64,000 nucleotides of DNA from Pseudoalteromonas sp. P1-9 (GCF_001399975.1 NZ_LKBD01000008.1:62001-126000), one strand, 5' to 3'. Counted from the first letter of the stretch, positions 29,340 to 38,337 are shown. A program made the numbers and translations. The notes: generated by a model from the sequence alone, not told the origin.

Positions 29340-29389
29340 TTTGTTAAAGAAACTATAGCAATGGTTTAGAGCGCTTAACGAGGTAGATT

Positions 29390-29923
29390 ATGTTTACTCT
29401 AGCGGTTGATAACACGTTAAAACTAGCGTTAGTTGATGCCAAGTTTGCAACGGCGTATTTTGATATCGTAACAAAGCAACGTGATTATTTGAGTCGTTGG
29501 TTGATTTGGCCAAGCCATGCCGACAGTATTGCGTTTTTCTCGAATTTTATTACTCGCTCACTGATTGATTATGCTAATGGCAAGTCGCTGGTGTGTGCCA
29601 TGATATATGAAGGCGAATTAGTGGGAAATGTGAGTTTTAATTCCATTGATCATACGCTTAAAAAGGTTGAAATTGGTTACTGGCTTAGTTGTGATTTTCA
29701 GGGCAAGGGCATTGTTACGCGCGCCGTTACTAAATTGATTGAACTGGCGTTTACGCAATACGAAATGGAAAAAGTTGAGATTGCAGTTGCCGTTAACAAT
29801 ACTGCAAGCCGAAATGTGTGTGAGCGTCTTGGGTTTTCGTTAGAAGGGGTTATTACACGTGCCGAGAATGTTAATGGCAAAATAGTCGACCATGCTATTT
29901 ATGGTTTAAAACGCGGTAGTTAA
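29390..29923 (+). CDS. GNAT acetyltransferase, RimL-like
   Basis: 177 residues from ATG 29390. GCN5-related N-acetyltransferase of the group that includes RimL and YdaF: an early RWLIWPSHADS segment, beta strands GELVGNVSFN and EIGYWLSCDFQGKGIVTRAV (acetyl-CoA loop QGKGIV), and NTASRNVCERLGFSLEG. Likely acetylates a protein N-terminus or a small amine using acetyl-CoA in the cytoplasm. No partner genes. The family is sure; the RimL-like substrate is a guess. Confidence 0.88.
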   Translation: MFTLAVDNTLKLALVDAKFATAYFDIVTKQRDYLSRWLIWPSHADSIAFFSNFITRSLIDYANGKSLVCAMIYEGELVGNVSFNSIDHTLKKVEIGYWLSCDFQGKGIVTRAVTKLIELAFTQYEMEKVEIAVAVNNTASRNVCERLGFSLEGVITRAENVNGKIVDHAIYGLKRGS

Positions 29924-29995
29924 TCTAAGCGTTCGGTCAGTTTTTGTTAAAGGTAGGGATTGTACTAATCTAGTGCACAATCCCGAATCGTGTGG

Positions 29996-30430
29996 TTAGC
30001 TTAATACCTTAATTTGTTCAAGTGACGACACCCGGATATGAGTTTGAAAATAGTATTTTCCCGTTCTTTTTCCATTTGAAACAAAATCGATAATTTCGCG
30101 TTTTGCTTCACCCGTAACTTCAATCACTTTGCCTGTGAAAAACGCGTTAGGCGCTTTGCCATAATTTTTGGTAAATTCTGGTACCACTGAAGGCGATAAT
30201 ACAATGGTTACTGCACGTCGGTCGCGATAATCGTGCTCAGTATTGAGATAAACTTCACCACGGCGTGAGCTTCCAGTAGCTTTAACTAAAAATTTAAATG
30301 TACCTTCTACACCATCAGGCGCATTGTCTTCGGCTTGCGCGATTAAGTCCATGGTGTCTGCAACATCAACATGTGTTGTAGAATTACATGCGGTTAAAAA
30401 TAGACTAAGCGATAAAATTAGATACTTCAC
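29996..30430 (-). CDS. Hypothetical lipoprotein
   Basis: 144 residues with a lipoprotein signal peptide: KYLILSLSLFLTAC with the lipobox LTAC and Cys15 as the lipidation site. The mature part is strand-rich (GTFKFLVKATGS, GEVYLNTE, AVTIVLSP, FFTGKVIEVTGEAK, YFQTHIRVSS) and looks like a small OB-fold or beta-barrel domain. I do not recognise a named family. Membrane-anchored, with residue 2 after Cys being Asn, so outer-membrane sorting is likely. Its promoter region carries two TGCACGTGA motifs. Confidence 0.75.
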   Translation of the reverse strand: MKYLILSLSLFLTACNSTTHVDVADTMDLIAQAEDNAPDGVEGTFKFLVKATGSSRRGEVYLNTEHDYRDRRAVTIVLSPSVVPEFTKNYGKAPNAFFTGKVIEVTGEAKREIIDFVSNGKRTGKYYFQTHIRVSSLEQIKVLS

Positions 30431-30463
30431 TAGTTACTTTCCTTGTATTTAATGTATAGAAAG

Positions 30464-30499
30464 TGCACGTGAAACTGATAAGAGAAAACATGCACGTGA
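30464..30499. promoter_or_regulatory. Two TGCACGTGA motifs upstream of the lipoprotein gene
   Basis: TGCACGTGA occurs at 30464-30472 and 30491-30499. Each contains the palindrome CACGTG, 27 bases apart, 34-69 bases before the lipoprotein start. Possible paired operator; regulator unknown. Confidence 0.35.
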
Positions 30500-30576
30500 G
30501 CGATATTACATCAGATTCAAGTAATCAAAAAGCTTAATTAGAGCAAAAACTCAATCTTCATTTTAATTTTTATCTG

Positions 30577-31920
30577 TTATTGAACGCGTTTTAATCGCTC
30601 TAGTTGTTTAATATTGGCAAGTAAATCACGTCGTGTTGGATTTTCACGATACGCATTATTTAATAGTGTAATCGCGCGCTCATATAGCCCTTGGTCAATT
30701 GCGATTTGCGCGCTGAAAAGCCACGCTTGCTCTTTATAGTTATCAAGGCTACTTGCCCGCACATAATAATTATCTGCCCGTAAAAGTTGTTTTTGATGTT
30801 GATAAAGTTGGCCAAGTTGAAGTAAGGCTTTGCCGTTACTGGCATCGGTTTCAATTGCGCGGGTTAAGTATTGCTTTGCTGTTGTTGTTTTACCATTTCG
30901 CTCAGCTAACAGCCCTAGATAAGTTAACAGCATGCTTTGATGTGTAAAGTTAAGCTTAGTGCTGTGTTTTTCAAGCACTGACGCAAGTACTTGTGCTTGC
31001 GATACGTTATTTTGGTTTATCAAAACCGTTAATGCGTTAACGATTTGGGTTAAATGAGCGGGGTCACCTTTGTTGATTATTTCTGTTAATAATTTGACAG
31101 CGGCGTCACTGCTACCGTGGTTTAAATGCAGTTGGGCGTTAAGTAATAGATTGGTTGGGTTATTATTGCCAAGACGTCTTGCCACTTCAATACTTGCGAG
31201 GGCGTTCTTTTCTTTACCTTGCTGCAATTGAATTTGGCTAAGATGTAACCAAAGATCAGCCTCGTTAGGCGTGTTTTCAATTAGTTGGTTAAGTAAAACC
31301 GTTGCTTCGTTTACATCGCCAGCTTGGGTTAACGCCCATAACAATCCTTTTTTGTAATCAAGGCTATCTGGTTGTAAAAAAAGCGCTTGTCTAAAGCCAG
31401 CAATGGCGGCGTAGGGTTGGGCTTGCTGCATATGCAAATAAGCTAATTGTGCAAACAAACTTGCATCTTGGTCACCTAATGTTAATGCACTCGCGAGATA
31501 TTTTGCTGCTTTTTGATTATCTTCCAACTTTAAATAAATTGCGGCAAGTGCGCGGTGGCTTGGCAGTAAATCAGGTCTTTTTGATAGTGCATGGCGAAAA
31601 GCACGCTCGGCGTGCGCTAGCTGTTTTACTTGTAGTGCTATTTGACCAACCGCTTGCGCAAGTGCTGGGCTTAATGTGTTAATTTCTAACTGCTTTACAG
31701 CTTGCCACGCGCCGTTGTAGTCGGGTTTGGCAAGCAGTGGCTTTATTGTTGTCGCAATGGTTTGTTCGTTAGCCGCGAGCTTAGCAGCATCTTGTGATAA
31801 TAAACCGTATTTAATTTCAAAATCCCAACTCGGTTTAGTTATCGCGATATCGACGTGTGCATTGCTCGAAGCTGCACTAGTACAAACAAATAGCAGTGTT
31901 AAGAACAGAGTAATTTTCAT
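30577..31920 (-). CDS. TPR protein of the TonB2 operon
   Basis: 447 residues, signal peptide KITLFLTLLFVCTSAASSNA, then about ten tetratricopeptide repeats to the end (for example AERAFRHALSKRPDLLPSHRALAAIYLKL). Periplasmic. It is the last gene of the leftward DUF3450-ttpC-exbB-exbD-tonB operon and overlaps the tonB stop by four bases (31917-31920). TPR proteins occupy this place in TonB2 systems of Vibrio and Alteromonadales, where they seem to assist receptor energisation. No catalytic motif. Confidence 0.88.
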   Translation of the reverse strand: MKITLFLTLLFVCTSAASSNAHVDIAITKPSWDFEIKYGLLSQDAAKLAANEQTIATTIKPLLAKPDYNGAWQAVKQLEINTLSPALAQAVGQIALQVKQLAHAERAFRHALSKRPDLLPSHRALAAIYLKLEDNQKAAKYLASALTLGDQDASLFAQLAYLHMQQAQPYAAIAGFRQALFLQPDSLDYKKGLLWALTQAGDVNEATVLLNQLIENTPNEADLWLHLSQIQLQQGKEKNALASIEVARRLGNNNPTNLLLNAQLHLNHGSSDAAVKLLTEIINKGDPAHLTQIVNALTVLINQNNVSQAQVLASVLEKHSTKLNFTHQSMLLTYLGLLAERNGKTTTAKQYLTRAIETDASNGKALLQLGQLYQHQKQLLRADNYYVRASSLDNYKEQAWLFSAQIAIDQGLYERAITLLNNAYRENPTRRDLLANIKQLERLKRVQ

Positions 31921-32555
31921 ATGGTTTCTACTTCAATAGGCCAGTTAAAGCGCGCTTTTACGTTCTCGCCATTTTTTTTAGGCGGGGTAAAGCGGGCAAT
32001 TTTAACAATACGTTTAATTTCTTTTTTAAAGCTGGGAAATGGATTCTCTTTAATATCAATTAGCGTCACTTTGCCTTGTTCGTTGATTAATACATCAAGC
32101 ACAATGTCAAAACGCTTTACGCCGCTGCGTCGTATCTTTTTGGGTACGTTGAACTTGAGATTCGCAAGTGATCGTGGCAAGGAATCTAAGTCACTTAAGC
32201 CAAATGCCTGCCAATCAACATCCAATGAGTCGCTCCAGTTGACGTCATCTACCTGAAAAGCGATATCAATTGGCTGTTGTGTATAGGTAACCTCTGGTTT
32301 TACTAAACTCATGGTGATTTGCGGGCCCTCACCACTTGCGCTAATAGCAATTTGCACAGTGTCTACTTGTGGCTGCGACATTGGTGGCGGAGGAGGAGGG
32401 GGTGGCGGTAAACTCACGGTCTCAATATTGCGCACTGTTAGCGATTTTTGCACACCTGTAGTCAAAAAACGCGATAGCATTACAAGGGAAAGTGCCGATG
32501 TGAGAATTGCAAAAGCAATCAGTAAGGCAATTGAATGCGAGGTTACTTTCTTCAT
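31917..32555 (-). CDS. tonB: TonB-family energy transducer (TonB2 type)
   Basis: 212 residues. One N-terminal membrane helix (HSIALLIAFAILTSALSLVML), then a short run of nine prolines, then a periplasmic linker and a C-terminal TonB domain (about 130-212) with FDIVLDVLINEQGKVTLIDI and the end PPKKNGENVKARFNWPIE. It touches outer-membrane receptors and passes them the proton-motive energy collected by ExbB/ExbD. The linker is short, as in TonB2 proteins. It overlaps exbD by four bases and the TPR gene by four, showing tight translational coupling. Confidence 0.9.
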   Translation of the reverse strand: MKKVTSHSIALLIAFAILTSALSLVMLSRFLTTGVQKSLTVRNIETVSLPPPPPPPPPMSQPQVDTVQIAISASGEGPQITMSLVKPEVTYTQQPIDIAFQVDDVNWSDSLDVDWQAFGLSDLDSLPRSLANLKFNVPKKIRRSGVKRFDIVLDVLINEQGKVTLIDIKENPFPSFKKEIKRIVKIARFTPPKKNGENVKARFNWPIEVETI

Positions 32556-32968
32556 TTTGTCGCAATGCTCACATTGCTCGCACCCGCGAGTTTACTTTCG
32601 TCAATTACTTGTACCAAAAGCTCGGTTGGTACCAATTTATCGGCTTGAATAACCACCGCGCGTTGCTTGTCTTTTGTCAGCTGGCTAACAATCGAACGTA
32701 CGCCGGCAACGCCAATATTACTGCCATCGTAAACCACTTCTTTGGCGTTAGTAATGGCAATCATAATTAGATTTCGCTCTAGTTTTTGTTGCGATAATGC
32801 CTGAGGCTTATCAACGTCTACCCCCGTTTCTTTTACAAAAACCGTGGTAACAATAAAGAAAATAAGCAATATAAACACCACGTCTATTAATGGCGATAAA
32901 TCGATGTGTTGCTGCTCTTCGTTTTGCAATCGTTGTTTTAGATTAGCTTGCATGGCGCTGTACTTCAT
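32552..32968 (-). CDS. exbD: ExbD/TolR-family biopolymer transport protein
   Basis: 138 residues. Short cytoplasmic start, one membrane helix with the functional Asp (IDLSPLIDVVFILLIFFIVTT), then a periplasmic domain ending LAGASNVSIATK. It forms the proton channel with ExbB and drives TonB. ATG 32968 gives a 26-base overlap with exbB; ATG 32953 is an alternative. Part of the leftward TonB2 operon. Confidence 0.93.
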   Translation of the reverse strand: MKYSAMQANLKQRLQNEEQQHIDLSPLIDVVFILLIFFIVTTVFVKETGVDVDKPQALSQQKLERNLIMIAITNAKEVVYDGSNIGVAGVRSIVSQLTKDKQRAVVIQADKLVPTELLVQVIDESKLAGASNVSIATK

Positions 32969-33323
32969 TTAAGCTGCGATTAACTAGGCTGTAGAGGATC
33001 CAAGCAGGCACGGCCAATAACAAACCAAGTTGTGTTGTAAATAGGGCATCTGAAATGCCGGCGGTTAAACTGTTGCCAAAGCCCATTGTTTCGCCATAAG
33101 ACATGGCAACAAAGGCATCTAATAATCCCATAATTGTGCCAAGCAAACCTAATAGCGGTAGTGCGCAAATGCATAAATTGAGCGATTGTTGCCAAAAGCC
33201 AAGGCCACAGCAACACACCTGTTTGCGCGCAATAAAGGCATACACCAAACGGTAATAAACAAACAGCGCGAGCGCTAAAATGGCGATTACAATGGGATGG
33301 CATAGTTCGTTTAATGTGATCAT
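32943..33323 (-). CDS. exbB: ExbB-like proton channel subunit (short, ExbB2 type)
   Basis: 126 residues, short for the family. Three membrane helices with the MotA/TolQ/ExbB signature LPLLGLLGTIMGLLDAF and SDALFTTQLGLLLAVPAW. The Thr in LGTIMG and the TTQLGLLLAVP stretch correspond to the channel-lining helices. It starts four bases inside the TtpC-like gene and partners ExbD. Together with the larger TtpC-like protein it gives the two-ExbB arrangement known from TonB2 systems. Confidence 0.9.
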   Translation of the reverse strand: MITLNELCHPIVIAILALALFVYYRLVYAFIARKQVCCCGLGFWQQSLNLCICALPLLGLLGTIMGLLDAFVAMSYGETMGFGNSLTAGISDALFTTQLGLLLAVPAWILYSLVNRSLNEVQRHAS

Positions 33324-34600
33324 GCCGCGCCTTTGTGTAGTTCTATGTTTTGGTTGAAGTTAAATTGGCTAAGTGAAATGGCACACTGCTCAAGTTGATG
33401 ATAATGGCTTTTAACTTTTCGTGACAAAAACGCATGACAAAGTAACGCAGGAATGGCTACAACAAGGCCGAGCTCGGTAGTTACGAGCGCCTCTGAGATG
33501 CCACCTGACACAGCAGCCGGGTCGCCAGCACCGAACAAGGTCATTAGTTTAAAGGTTTCAATCATGCCGCTTACTGTTCCCAAAAGGCCAAGAAGTGGCG
33601 CAACTGCAGCTGTTACAGCAATTGCGCCAAGTAAGTTATCGAGTTGCTTCTTTTGCTCGTTTAAGGCATTGAACAGTGAATCATCTCTCAATTGGCCAAT
33701 TGGAGTGCGTTTACAAATTTCGACCAGTTCGGTTTGCCAGCTGCCCAGTTTCAATGTGCTGTGATCACCATTGAGATTAGTTAAGCGCTCTGTTACTGCG
33801 GGCACGATTTTGTCGAGCCTTGCAAGCTGCACCAGTTTGTAAATTGAAATAAGTACCGCGAAAAGTGCAAACAGTAATATCGGTGCGACCCAAACACCAC
33901 CTTTGCTGATGTGCGAAATAATGCTTTCTTGCTGTTTTAAGGTCATGGTAGCGCGGCCGTTACTCGGGTCGATTGGCAATACTGCACTGCCGGTGTCTTT
34001 TAACTGCGTTAATGCATCATGCGAACTTTCTAGTAATACCGCGACTTCATTGTGTTGGCTAGATTTATCAATTAAACCTGCAGTGCTATCGCTTTTAAAA
34101 TAAGTGAAAGGGCCAATATCAATTAGCTCTGCTTGATGTGTATTGCCATCGCTAAATACCACCTCACTTTGATAAAACAGCCCCTGCCTTTGTTGCGTTT
34201 CACTAAAGCTTTTTCTCGCAAGCGCTAATAATTCTGTTAAGTCGTCACTTTTTGGCGCGATTTCGCTTTCACTTAAATAACGATTTAGTAGGTGTGTTTG
34301 ATATTGCGACTGTTGCTGCCATTGTTTTAAGCGATTTTCAACGTCTTCTATCGACAGTGCTGCTTCATCTTGTGCGCGTATTACGCCTTCAGTTTCTTTA
34401 CGCAGTAACAGAACTGCGTTTTCAGCGTTAAGTATTTCACGGCTGAGATTACTATTCTCACGTGCCAATTGTTTTTCGGTTTTGTTGAGTGTTGCTTGCG
34501 CACTTTTAATATCGTGTTGTAACGATTGAATTACGTCGCTTGCGTTAAGCGGGGCTACAACACAAAGCAACGCAGTGACTAACCATAAATATAGTTTCAT
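33320..34600 (-). CDS. TtpC-like MotA/TolQ/ExbB proton channel protein
   Basis: 426 residues. Signal-like N-terminus (YLWLVTALLCVVAPLNA), a periplasmic coiled-coil region (about 25-110, DIKSAQATLNKTEKQLAREN), then membrane helices from about 235. The channel domain has APLLGLLGTVSGMIETF and SEALVTTELGLVVAIPALL. This large ExbB-like protein with a periplasmic extension is the TtpC component required by TonB2 systems in Vibrio (established for that family). It is coupled by four-base overlaps to the DUF3450 gene before it and exbB after it. Confidence 0.9.
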   Translation of the reverse strand: MKLYLWLVTALLCVVAPLNASDVIQSLQHDIKSAQATLNKTEKQLARENSNLSREILNAENAVLLLRKETEGVIRAQDEAALSIEDVENRLKQWQQQSQYQTHLLNRYLSESEIAPKSDDLTELLALARKSFSETQQRQGLFYQSEVVFSDGNTHQAELIDIGPFTYFKSDSTAGLIDKSSQHNEVAVLLESSHDALTQLKDTGSAVLPIDPSNGRATMTLKQQESIISHISKGGVWVAPILLFALFAVLISIYKLVQLARLDKIVPAVTERLTNLNGDHSTLKLGSWQTELVEICKRTPIGQLRDDSLFNALNEQKKQLDNLLGAIAVTAAVAPLLGLLGTVSGMIETFKLMTLFGAGDPAAVSGGISEALVTTELGLVVAIPALLCHAFLSRKVKSHYHQLEQCAISLSQFNFNQNIELHKGAA

Positions 34601-35355
34601 TGCGTTTGCTCCAAGGTTACCGGTAGAGAAATAAAATCGGCTTCTTGTCGGTGCTGTAACATGGCCTTTGCTTTTACAAAGTCGGCATAAGGCATTTCAT
34701 TATTGAGTTGCCATTGCCACTGATTGTTTGCAACAAACCCGATGCCAGTCTGTGTACCATCTGGCGTACTCACATAGGCAAGCTTTTCACCGATGTAGAT
34801 TTGTTCAAGTAACACGTGTTTACCTGTTGCTAGTGTGATTTTGGACTTTTCAAAACTTATGCGCTGATTAAACGCTTGGCGTTTGCTTTGTAGTAGTAAC
34901 AAAACTTCAAGGGTTTCACTGTCAGTCGATGCATCGGTAATTTGTAAAAGCGATTGCCGCCATGTGTTTGCTAAAGGAGGGGGCAGGCTTGTTATCTGGC
35001 TGTGAGCGTAACTAATTGATTGTTCAAGCCACAATGCAAGCTCATGTTGCTCAGACTCAAGTTTAGATTGCGCGAGTAAAATCTGATTTCGGCGCTCACT
35101 AACTTCATCATTGTGCTGCTTGCTTTGTGCTAGTTTTTCTTTTAATCGCTGTTTTTCAATATTTAATAAACGTAATCGTTGCTCGAGCAAAGGTTTTTGG
35201 CTTTGCCAATTGGCGATCAATTGATTACGTTGTTTATGTAAGTTTAGCCATTTATCGACCAATAATTGATAGTCTTTTACGGTACTTGCGTGGCTATCAA
35301 ACAGACACGCGGTAGTAATTAATAGCACCAAGGTTACTTTTTTTGGAGTCTTCAT
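34597..35355 (-). CDS. DUF3450 protein, first gene of the TonB2 operon
   Basis: 252 residues from ATG 35355. A longer frame reaches 35394 but would extend a clear signal peptide (KKVTLVLLITTACLFDSHA). The body is a long coiled coil (about 30-140, LLNIEKQRLKEKLAQSKQHN) with a C-terminal beta-rich part containing GEKLAYVSTPDGTQTGIGF. Periplasmic. DUF3450 proteins regularly head ttpC-exbB2-exbD2-tonB2 operons, but their exact role is not known to me. The Fur box at 35427-35441 lies about 70 bases upstream, so the operon should be iron-repressed. Confidence 0.88.
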   Translation of the reverse strand: MKTPKKVTLVLLITTACLFDSHASTVKDYQLLVDKWLNLHKQRNQLIANWQSQKPLLEQRLRLLNIEKQRLKEKLAQSKQHNDEVSERRNQILLAQSKLESEQHELALWLEQSISYAHSQITSLPPPLANTWRQSLLQITDASTDSETLEVLLLLQSKRQAFNQRISFEKSKITLATGKHVLLEQIYIGEKLAYVSTPDGTQTGIGFVANNQWQWQLNNEMPYADFVKAKAMLQHRQEADFISLPVTLEQTQ

Positions 35356-35426
35356 AGTGACAAAAAATTCGCGAGTAGTGACATAGCGCCACACCAGCGT
35401 TAGTTACAAATTAAATATATTGCAAA

Positions 35427-35441
35427 TGATAACCATTATCA
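35427..35441. promoter_or_regulatory. Fur box between the TonB2 operon and a methyltransferase gene
   Basis: TGATAACCATTATCA matches the Fur core TGATAATnATTATCA with one mismatch, inside the larger palindrome AATGATAACCATTATCATT (35425-35443). It sits between the divergent DUF3450 operon and the methyltransferase gene and could repress both. Confidence 0.85.
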
Positions 35442-35586
35442 TTACTATATACAACTAAAATAAACTCACTATTAAACTTAAATTCTTGAATCGTGCATTG
35501 CCTTTACAAATAAATAAGCAATGGTGCGAAAACCACACACCTAACAAGTGTTCCCTTTACTTGTTTAGAAAAAGGAGTTTCAACAG

Positions 35587-36216
35587 ATGATAGCGTTAAA
35601 TAATCAATGGCAGCAGTTTGCGACTGATTTTGAAAATCGTAACAATTATGTCGTGGGTAAATCGGAGATAGACCGTATTAAAACGCGTCTTTCAAAGTTT
35701 TACGGTACGGGTCATGTGCTAGAGCTCGGTTGTGGTAATGGCACTTATACTAAAGTGATGGCTGACAATGCAGAATCGGTTACTGCAACCGATGTAAGTA
35801 GGGAAATGTTGAATGTATGCCAAAAGCGCTTATGTGATTGCGATAACGTAAAAACCCAGTTGGCAGATGGCTTTAATTTACCTTATTGCGATAATAGCTT
35901 TGACACTTTGTTTATGGCTAACCTATTACACGTTGTACCTGAGCAAAATAAGCTACTTAAAGAGTGTCATCGCGTATTAAAACCGTTTGGTCAGGTGATT
36001 GTGATGAGCGTTACCATGTATAAAATGTCACTGATAAATCGTGCAAAGTTGTTGTACCGCTACCATAAAACCTATGGTAAAAAGCCGGCGCACAGCACAG
36101 TACTCACACCTGATTTATGTCAAAGCTTGTTTAACGCTTCTGGTTTTGAACTTAAAAACCAAGAGTTGTTAGGTACTAATACCCATGCTTTGTTGTGTCA
36201 GGGTATTAAACGCTAA
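35587..36216 (+). CDS. Class I SAM-dependent methyltransferase
   Basis: 209 residues from ATG 35587 with AAAGGAG upstream. Motif I is VLELGCGNGTYTKV (about 45-58), then TATDVSREML, FDTLFMANLLHVVPE and the family stretch ECHRVLKPFGQVIVMS. It would methylate a small molecule in the cytoplasm using S-adenosylmethionine. It faces away from the TonB2 operon across a Fur box, so iron control is likely. A role in metal or metallophore chemistry is conceivable but nothing in the protein shows it. The gene ends at a bidirectional terminator. Confidence 0.85.
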   Translation: MIALNNQWQQFATDFENRNNYVVGKSEIDRIKTRLSKFYGTGHVLELGCGNGTYTKVMADNAESVTATDVSREMLNVCQKRLCDCDNVKTQLADGFNLPYCDNSFDTLFMANLLHVVPEQNKLLKECHRVLKPFGQVIVMSVTMYKMSLINRAKLLYRYHKTYGKKPAHSTVLTPDLCQSLFNASGFELKNQELLGTNTHALLCQGIKR

Positions 36217-36220
36217 TTCA

Positions 36221-36249
36221 AAGGGCGGTTTGATGAGAAAACCGCCTTT
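36221..36249. terminator. Bidirectional terminator
   Basis: AAGGGCGGTTT (36221-36231) pairs with AAACCGCCTTT (36239-36249) with one mismatch, between the convergent methyltransferase and flavoprotein genes. Confidence 0.85.
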
Positions 36250-36294
36250 AGTTCTCAATACGGTTAATGTTAGCAAATTTGCATTTTTACGTTA

Positions 36295-38226
36295 CTAATA
36301 CAGATCGACCCTAATGCACTTAGCTTCGATAAGTGATTGGTAGACGCGCTCTTCTAAAATTGATTTAAGACAGCTGATAACTGAGTCGCCAAACCCTTTT
36401 TGTTTTCCACATAAATAAATCATTGCGTTATCGTCAAGCATCCACTTTTTAATACTGCTAGCATGTAGCTCTAGCTGCTCAGTAATATAACCGCCACCGT
36501 CGCGCGACCAGGCTGGGGTAAAGTGAGTCAGTGATTTATCGCTAAGCATGGCATTAATTTCATCTTTAAAATAAAAATCGGTGCTCTTTGATTGCTCACC
36601 GAAGAATAGCCAAGCGGGTAAACGCTGTTCATTGACTGACATACCTTTTAGTAAGCTAATAAGAGGCGCAATGCCAGTGCCAGCACCGATTAAAATGGTG
36701 GGGCAGTGGCGTTTAGGTAGATTGAAATTCGCATGATGCTTAATACGAGCACTTATCAGTTCATTTTCACTCAGATCACACAGATAATTTGAAGCAAGCC
36801 CCGGCTTACCTAAGTCATCGAAATGCCTGCGCACAAAAATCTCTATGTTAGATTCGTGTGGTGCGCTTGCAATTGAATAAACTCGAGGTGGTAGCGGCTT
36901 CAACACATCGACAAGTTGCTGAGCTGATGTTGCGTTTTCACCAAGCCAGTTCGATTGCCTTACTGCTTCAAATAGTGGCATTTCAGTATTTTGAAAAATG
37001 ACCTGTTGCTGACAATCAAAGCCTTTTTCACGCAGCATTTGTTGACACTTAATCGCGTCGTATTTGGGTATTACTTCCAAAAGATCGCCAGCCTGATAAG
37101 TGAGTCCTTCGTTTTTAAAGGTTATTCTATGTGCAGCGCGCTTAGGCTTTTTTGGGTTCACTAGCGTGTTACTGCGGGTATTAAGACGGTGATAGTTATC
37201 ACTCAATGAAACGGTCGATTGCTCATTACCAATAAAGTGGCTAATTTGCTGCCACCAATGGCCAATAGCATCTTTATCACCGCGATCCACTTCAATAACA
37301 TCGGTAATTTGTTTTGCACCTTTTGATGACAATAAATGTGCAAGTTGGTGGCCGAAGGCACAAAAATGCTGATAGGTACGATCGCCCAATGCCAAAATCG
37401 AGAAATTCACCTTGCTAGTTAGCGTTTGCGTTTTCTTCATTTTATTAAGAAATGTCACCGCGGTTTCTGGCGGCGCACCTTCGCCATAAGTGCTGGCGAT
37501 TAAAAGCACTTGGCGATACTGGCCTAAACAATCGGGTGTGAGAGAAGACAAACAACGCAGATCAAAGGTATTCGGTAGCTGTTTATGAAAGCGCTCTGCA
37601 ATCGACATCGCAGTACCTGATTGACTGGCGAATGCAAGCAAGGTACTCGCGGTTTGACTACGGGCGTTCAGTAAACTGTAACAGCAGGCATAAAACACAA
37701 AACACACAATCAATATACCTATTGATGCATACAGTGATAAGCCGTTGTTTACGTCTAGGTTAAATAAGGTAAAGCAGCCACTAAATAGGGCACATGCGAC
37801 AAAACCAAAAGCAAATAGCGATAGTTTATGCTGCTTTTTTTGATGCCAAAGAAGCAATGAAATAACCACAATTACAGCACAAAATAATAGGCCGATTTGT
37901 TCTAATAGGTGGGCGATGGCGAGTTGGATGCTAGACAGATAATTGATTATCTCAAACTCTTGGTTAAGCACAATTAAGCGAGTTTCATCGAAAAATTCAA
38001 GTTGTTTAATGGTAAAACTATCGAATACTTTCTCACCATTACTGTGTTGCGTAACCCCCTCAATTGAAAAGCGTGTTTGAGTATGGCTTGAATTTAAAGA
38101 AAACATCCACGCCCATAAAACAAAGCCCAATAGAAAAAGCAATTTTATAAATAAATTCAATAAATACGATAAGTTAGCGTGCTGAGAGTTAATAAGGTTT
38201 TTGCCATATTTGACTAGCTGAGACAT
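36295..38226 (-). CDS. Membrane-anchored flavodoxin / ferredoxin-NADP reductase fusion
   Basis: 643 residues. Four N-terminal membrane helices (about 22-42, 110-130, 134-155, 162-185) with a small periplasmic loop between the first two. A flavodoxin-like FMN domain (about 190-335, ASQSGTAMSIAERF, STYGEGAPPETA, LGDRTYQHFC) follows. The C-terminal FAD/NADPH part (about 345-643) has RVYSIASAP, LIGAGTGIAPLISLLKG and YLCGKQKGFG. It resembles sulfite-reductase flavoprotein subunits joined to a membrane domain, so it should move electrons from cytosolic NADPH to the membrane. It faces the PepSY operon across a Fur box and is the likely electron source for it. Confidence 0.88.
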   Translation of the reverse strand: MSQLVKYGKNLINSQHANLSYLLNLFIKLLFLLGFVLWAWMFSLNSSHTQTRFSIEGVTQHSNGEKVFDSFTIKQLEFFDETRLIVLNQEFEIINYLSSIQLAIAHLLEQIGLLFCAVIVVISLLLWHQKKQHKLSLFAFGFVACALFSGCFTLFNLDVNNGLSLYASIGILIVCFVFYACCYSLLNARSQTASTLLAFASQSGTAMSIAERFHKQLPNTFDLRCLSSLTPDCLGQYRQVLLIASTYGEGAPPETAVTFLNKMKKTQTLTSKVNFSILALGDRTYQHFCAFGHQLAHLLSSKGAKQITDVIEVDRGDKDAIGHWWQQISHFIGNEQSTVSLSDNYHRLNTRSNTLVNPKKPKRAAHRITFKNEGLTYQAGDLLEVIPKYDAIKCQQMLREKGFDCQQQVIFQNTEMPLFEAVRQSNWLGENATSAQQLVDVLKPLPPRVYSIASAPHESNIEIFVRRHFDDLGKPGLASNYLCDLSENELISARIKHHANFNLPKRHCPTILIGAGTGIAPLISLLKGMSVNEQRLPAWLFFGEQSKSTDFYFKDEINAMLSDKSLTHFTPAWSRDGGGYITEQLELHASSIKKWMLDDNAMIYLCGKQKGFGDSVISCLKSILEERVYQSLIEAKCIRVDLY

Positions 38227-38246
38227 GTTTAATTTATAAATCTAAA

Positions 38247-38261
38247 TGAAAATAATTATCA
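38247..38261. promoter_or_regulatory. Fur box controlling the flavoprotein gene and the PepSY operon
   Basis: TGAAAATAATTATCA matches TGATAATnATTATCA with one mismatch. It lies 20 bases before the leftward flavoprotein start and 77 bases before the rightward PepSY gene. Confidence 0.8.
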
Positions 38262-38337
38262 TATGCTATTGCAAAGTGTCAGCGAACGCTAGTAGAATTT
38301 GCCCGACAAATAAGTAGACCGAAGATTTTTTAGTGGT

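Noticed and set aside
32980..33303. 107-residue reading frame on the leftward strand over exbB
   Set aside because: It is the shadow of exbB in another frame.
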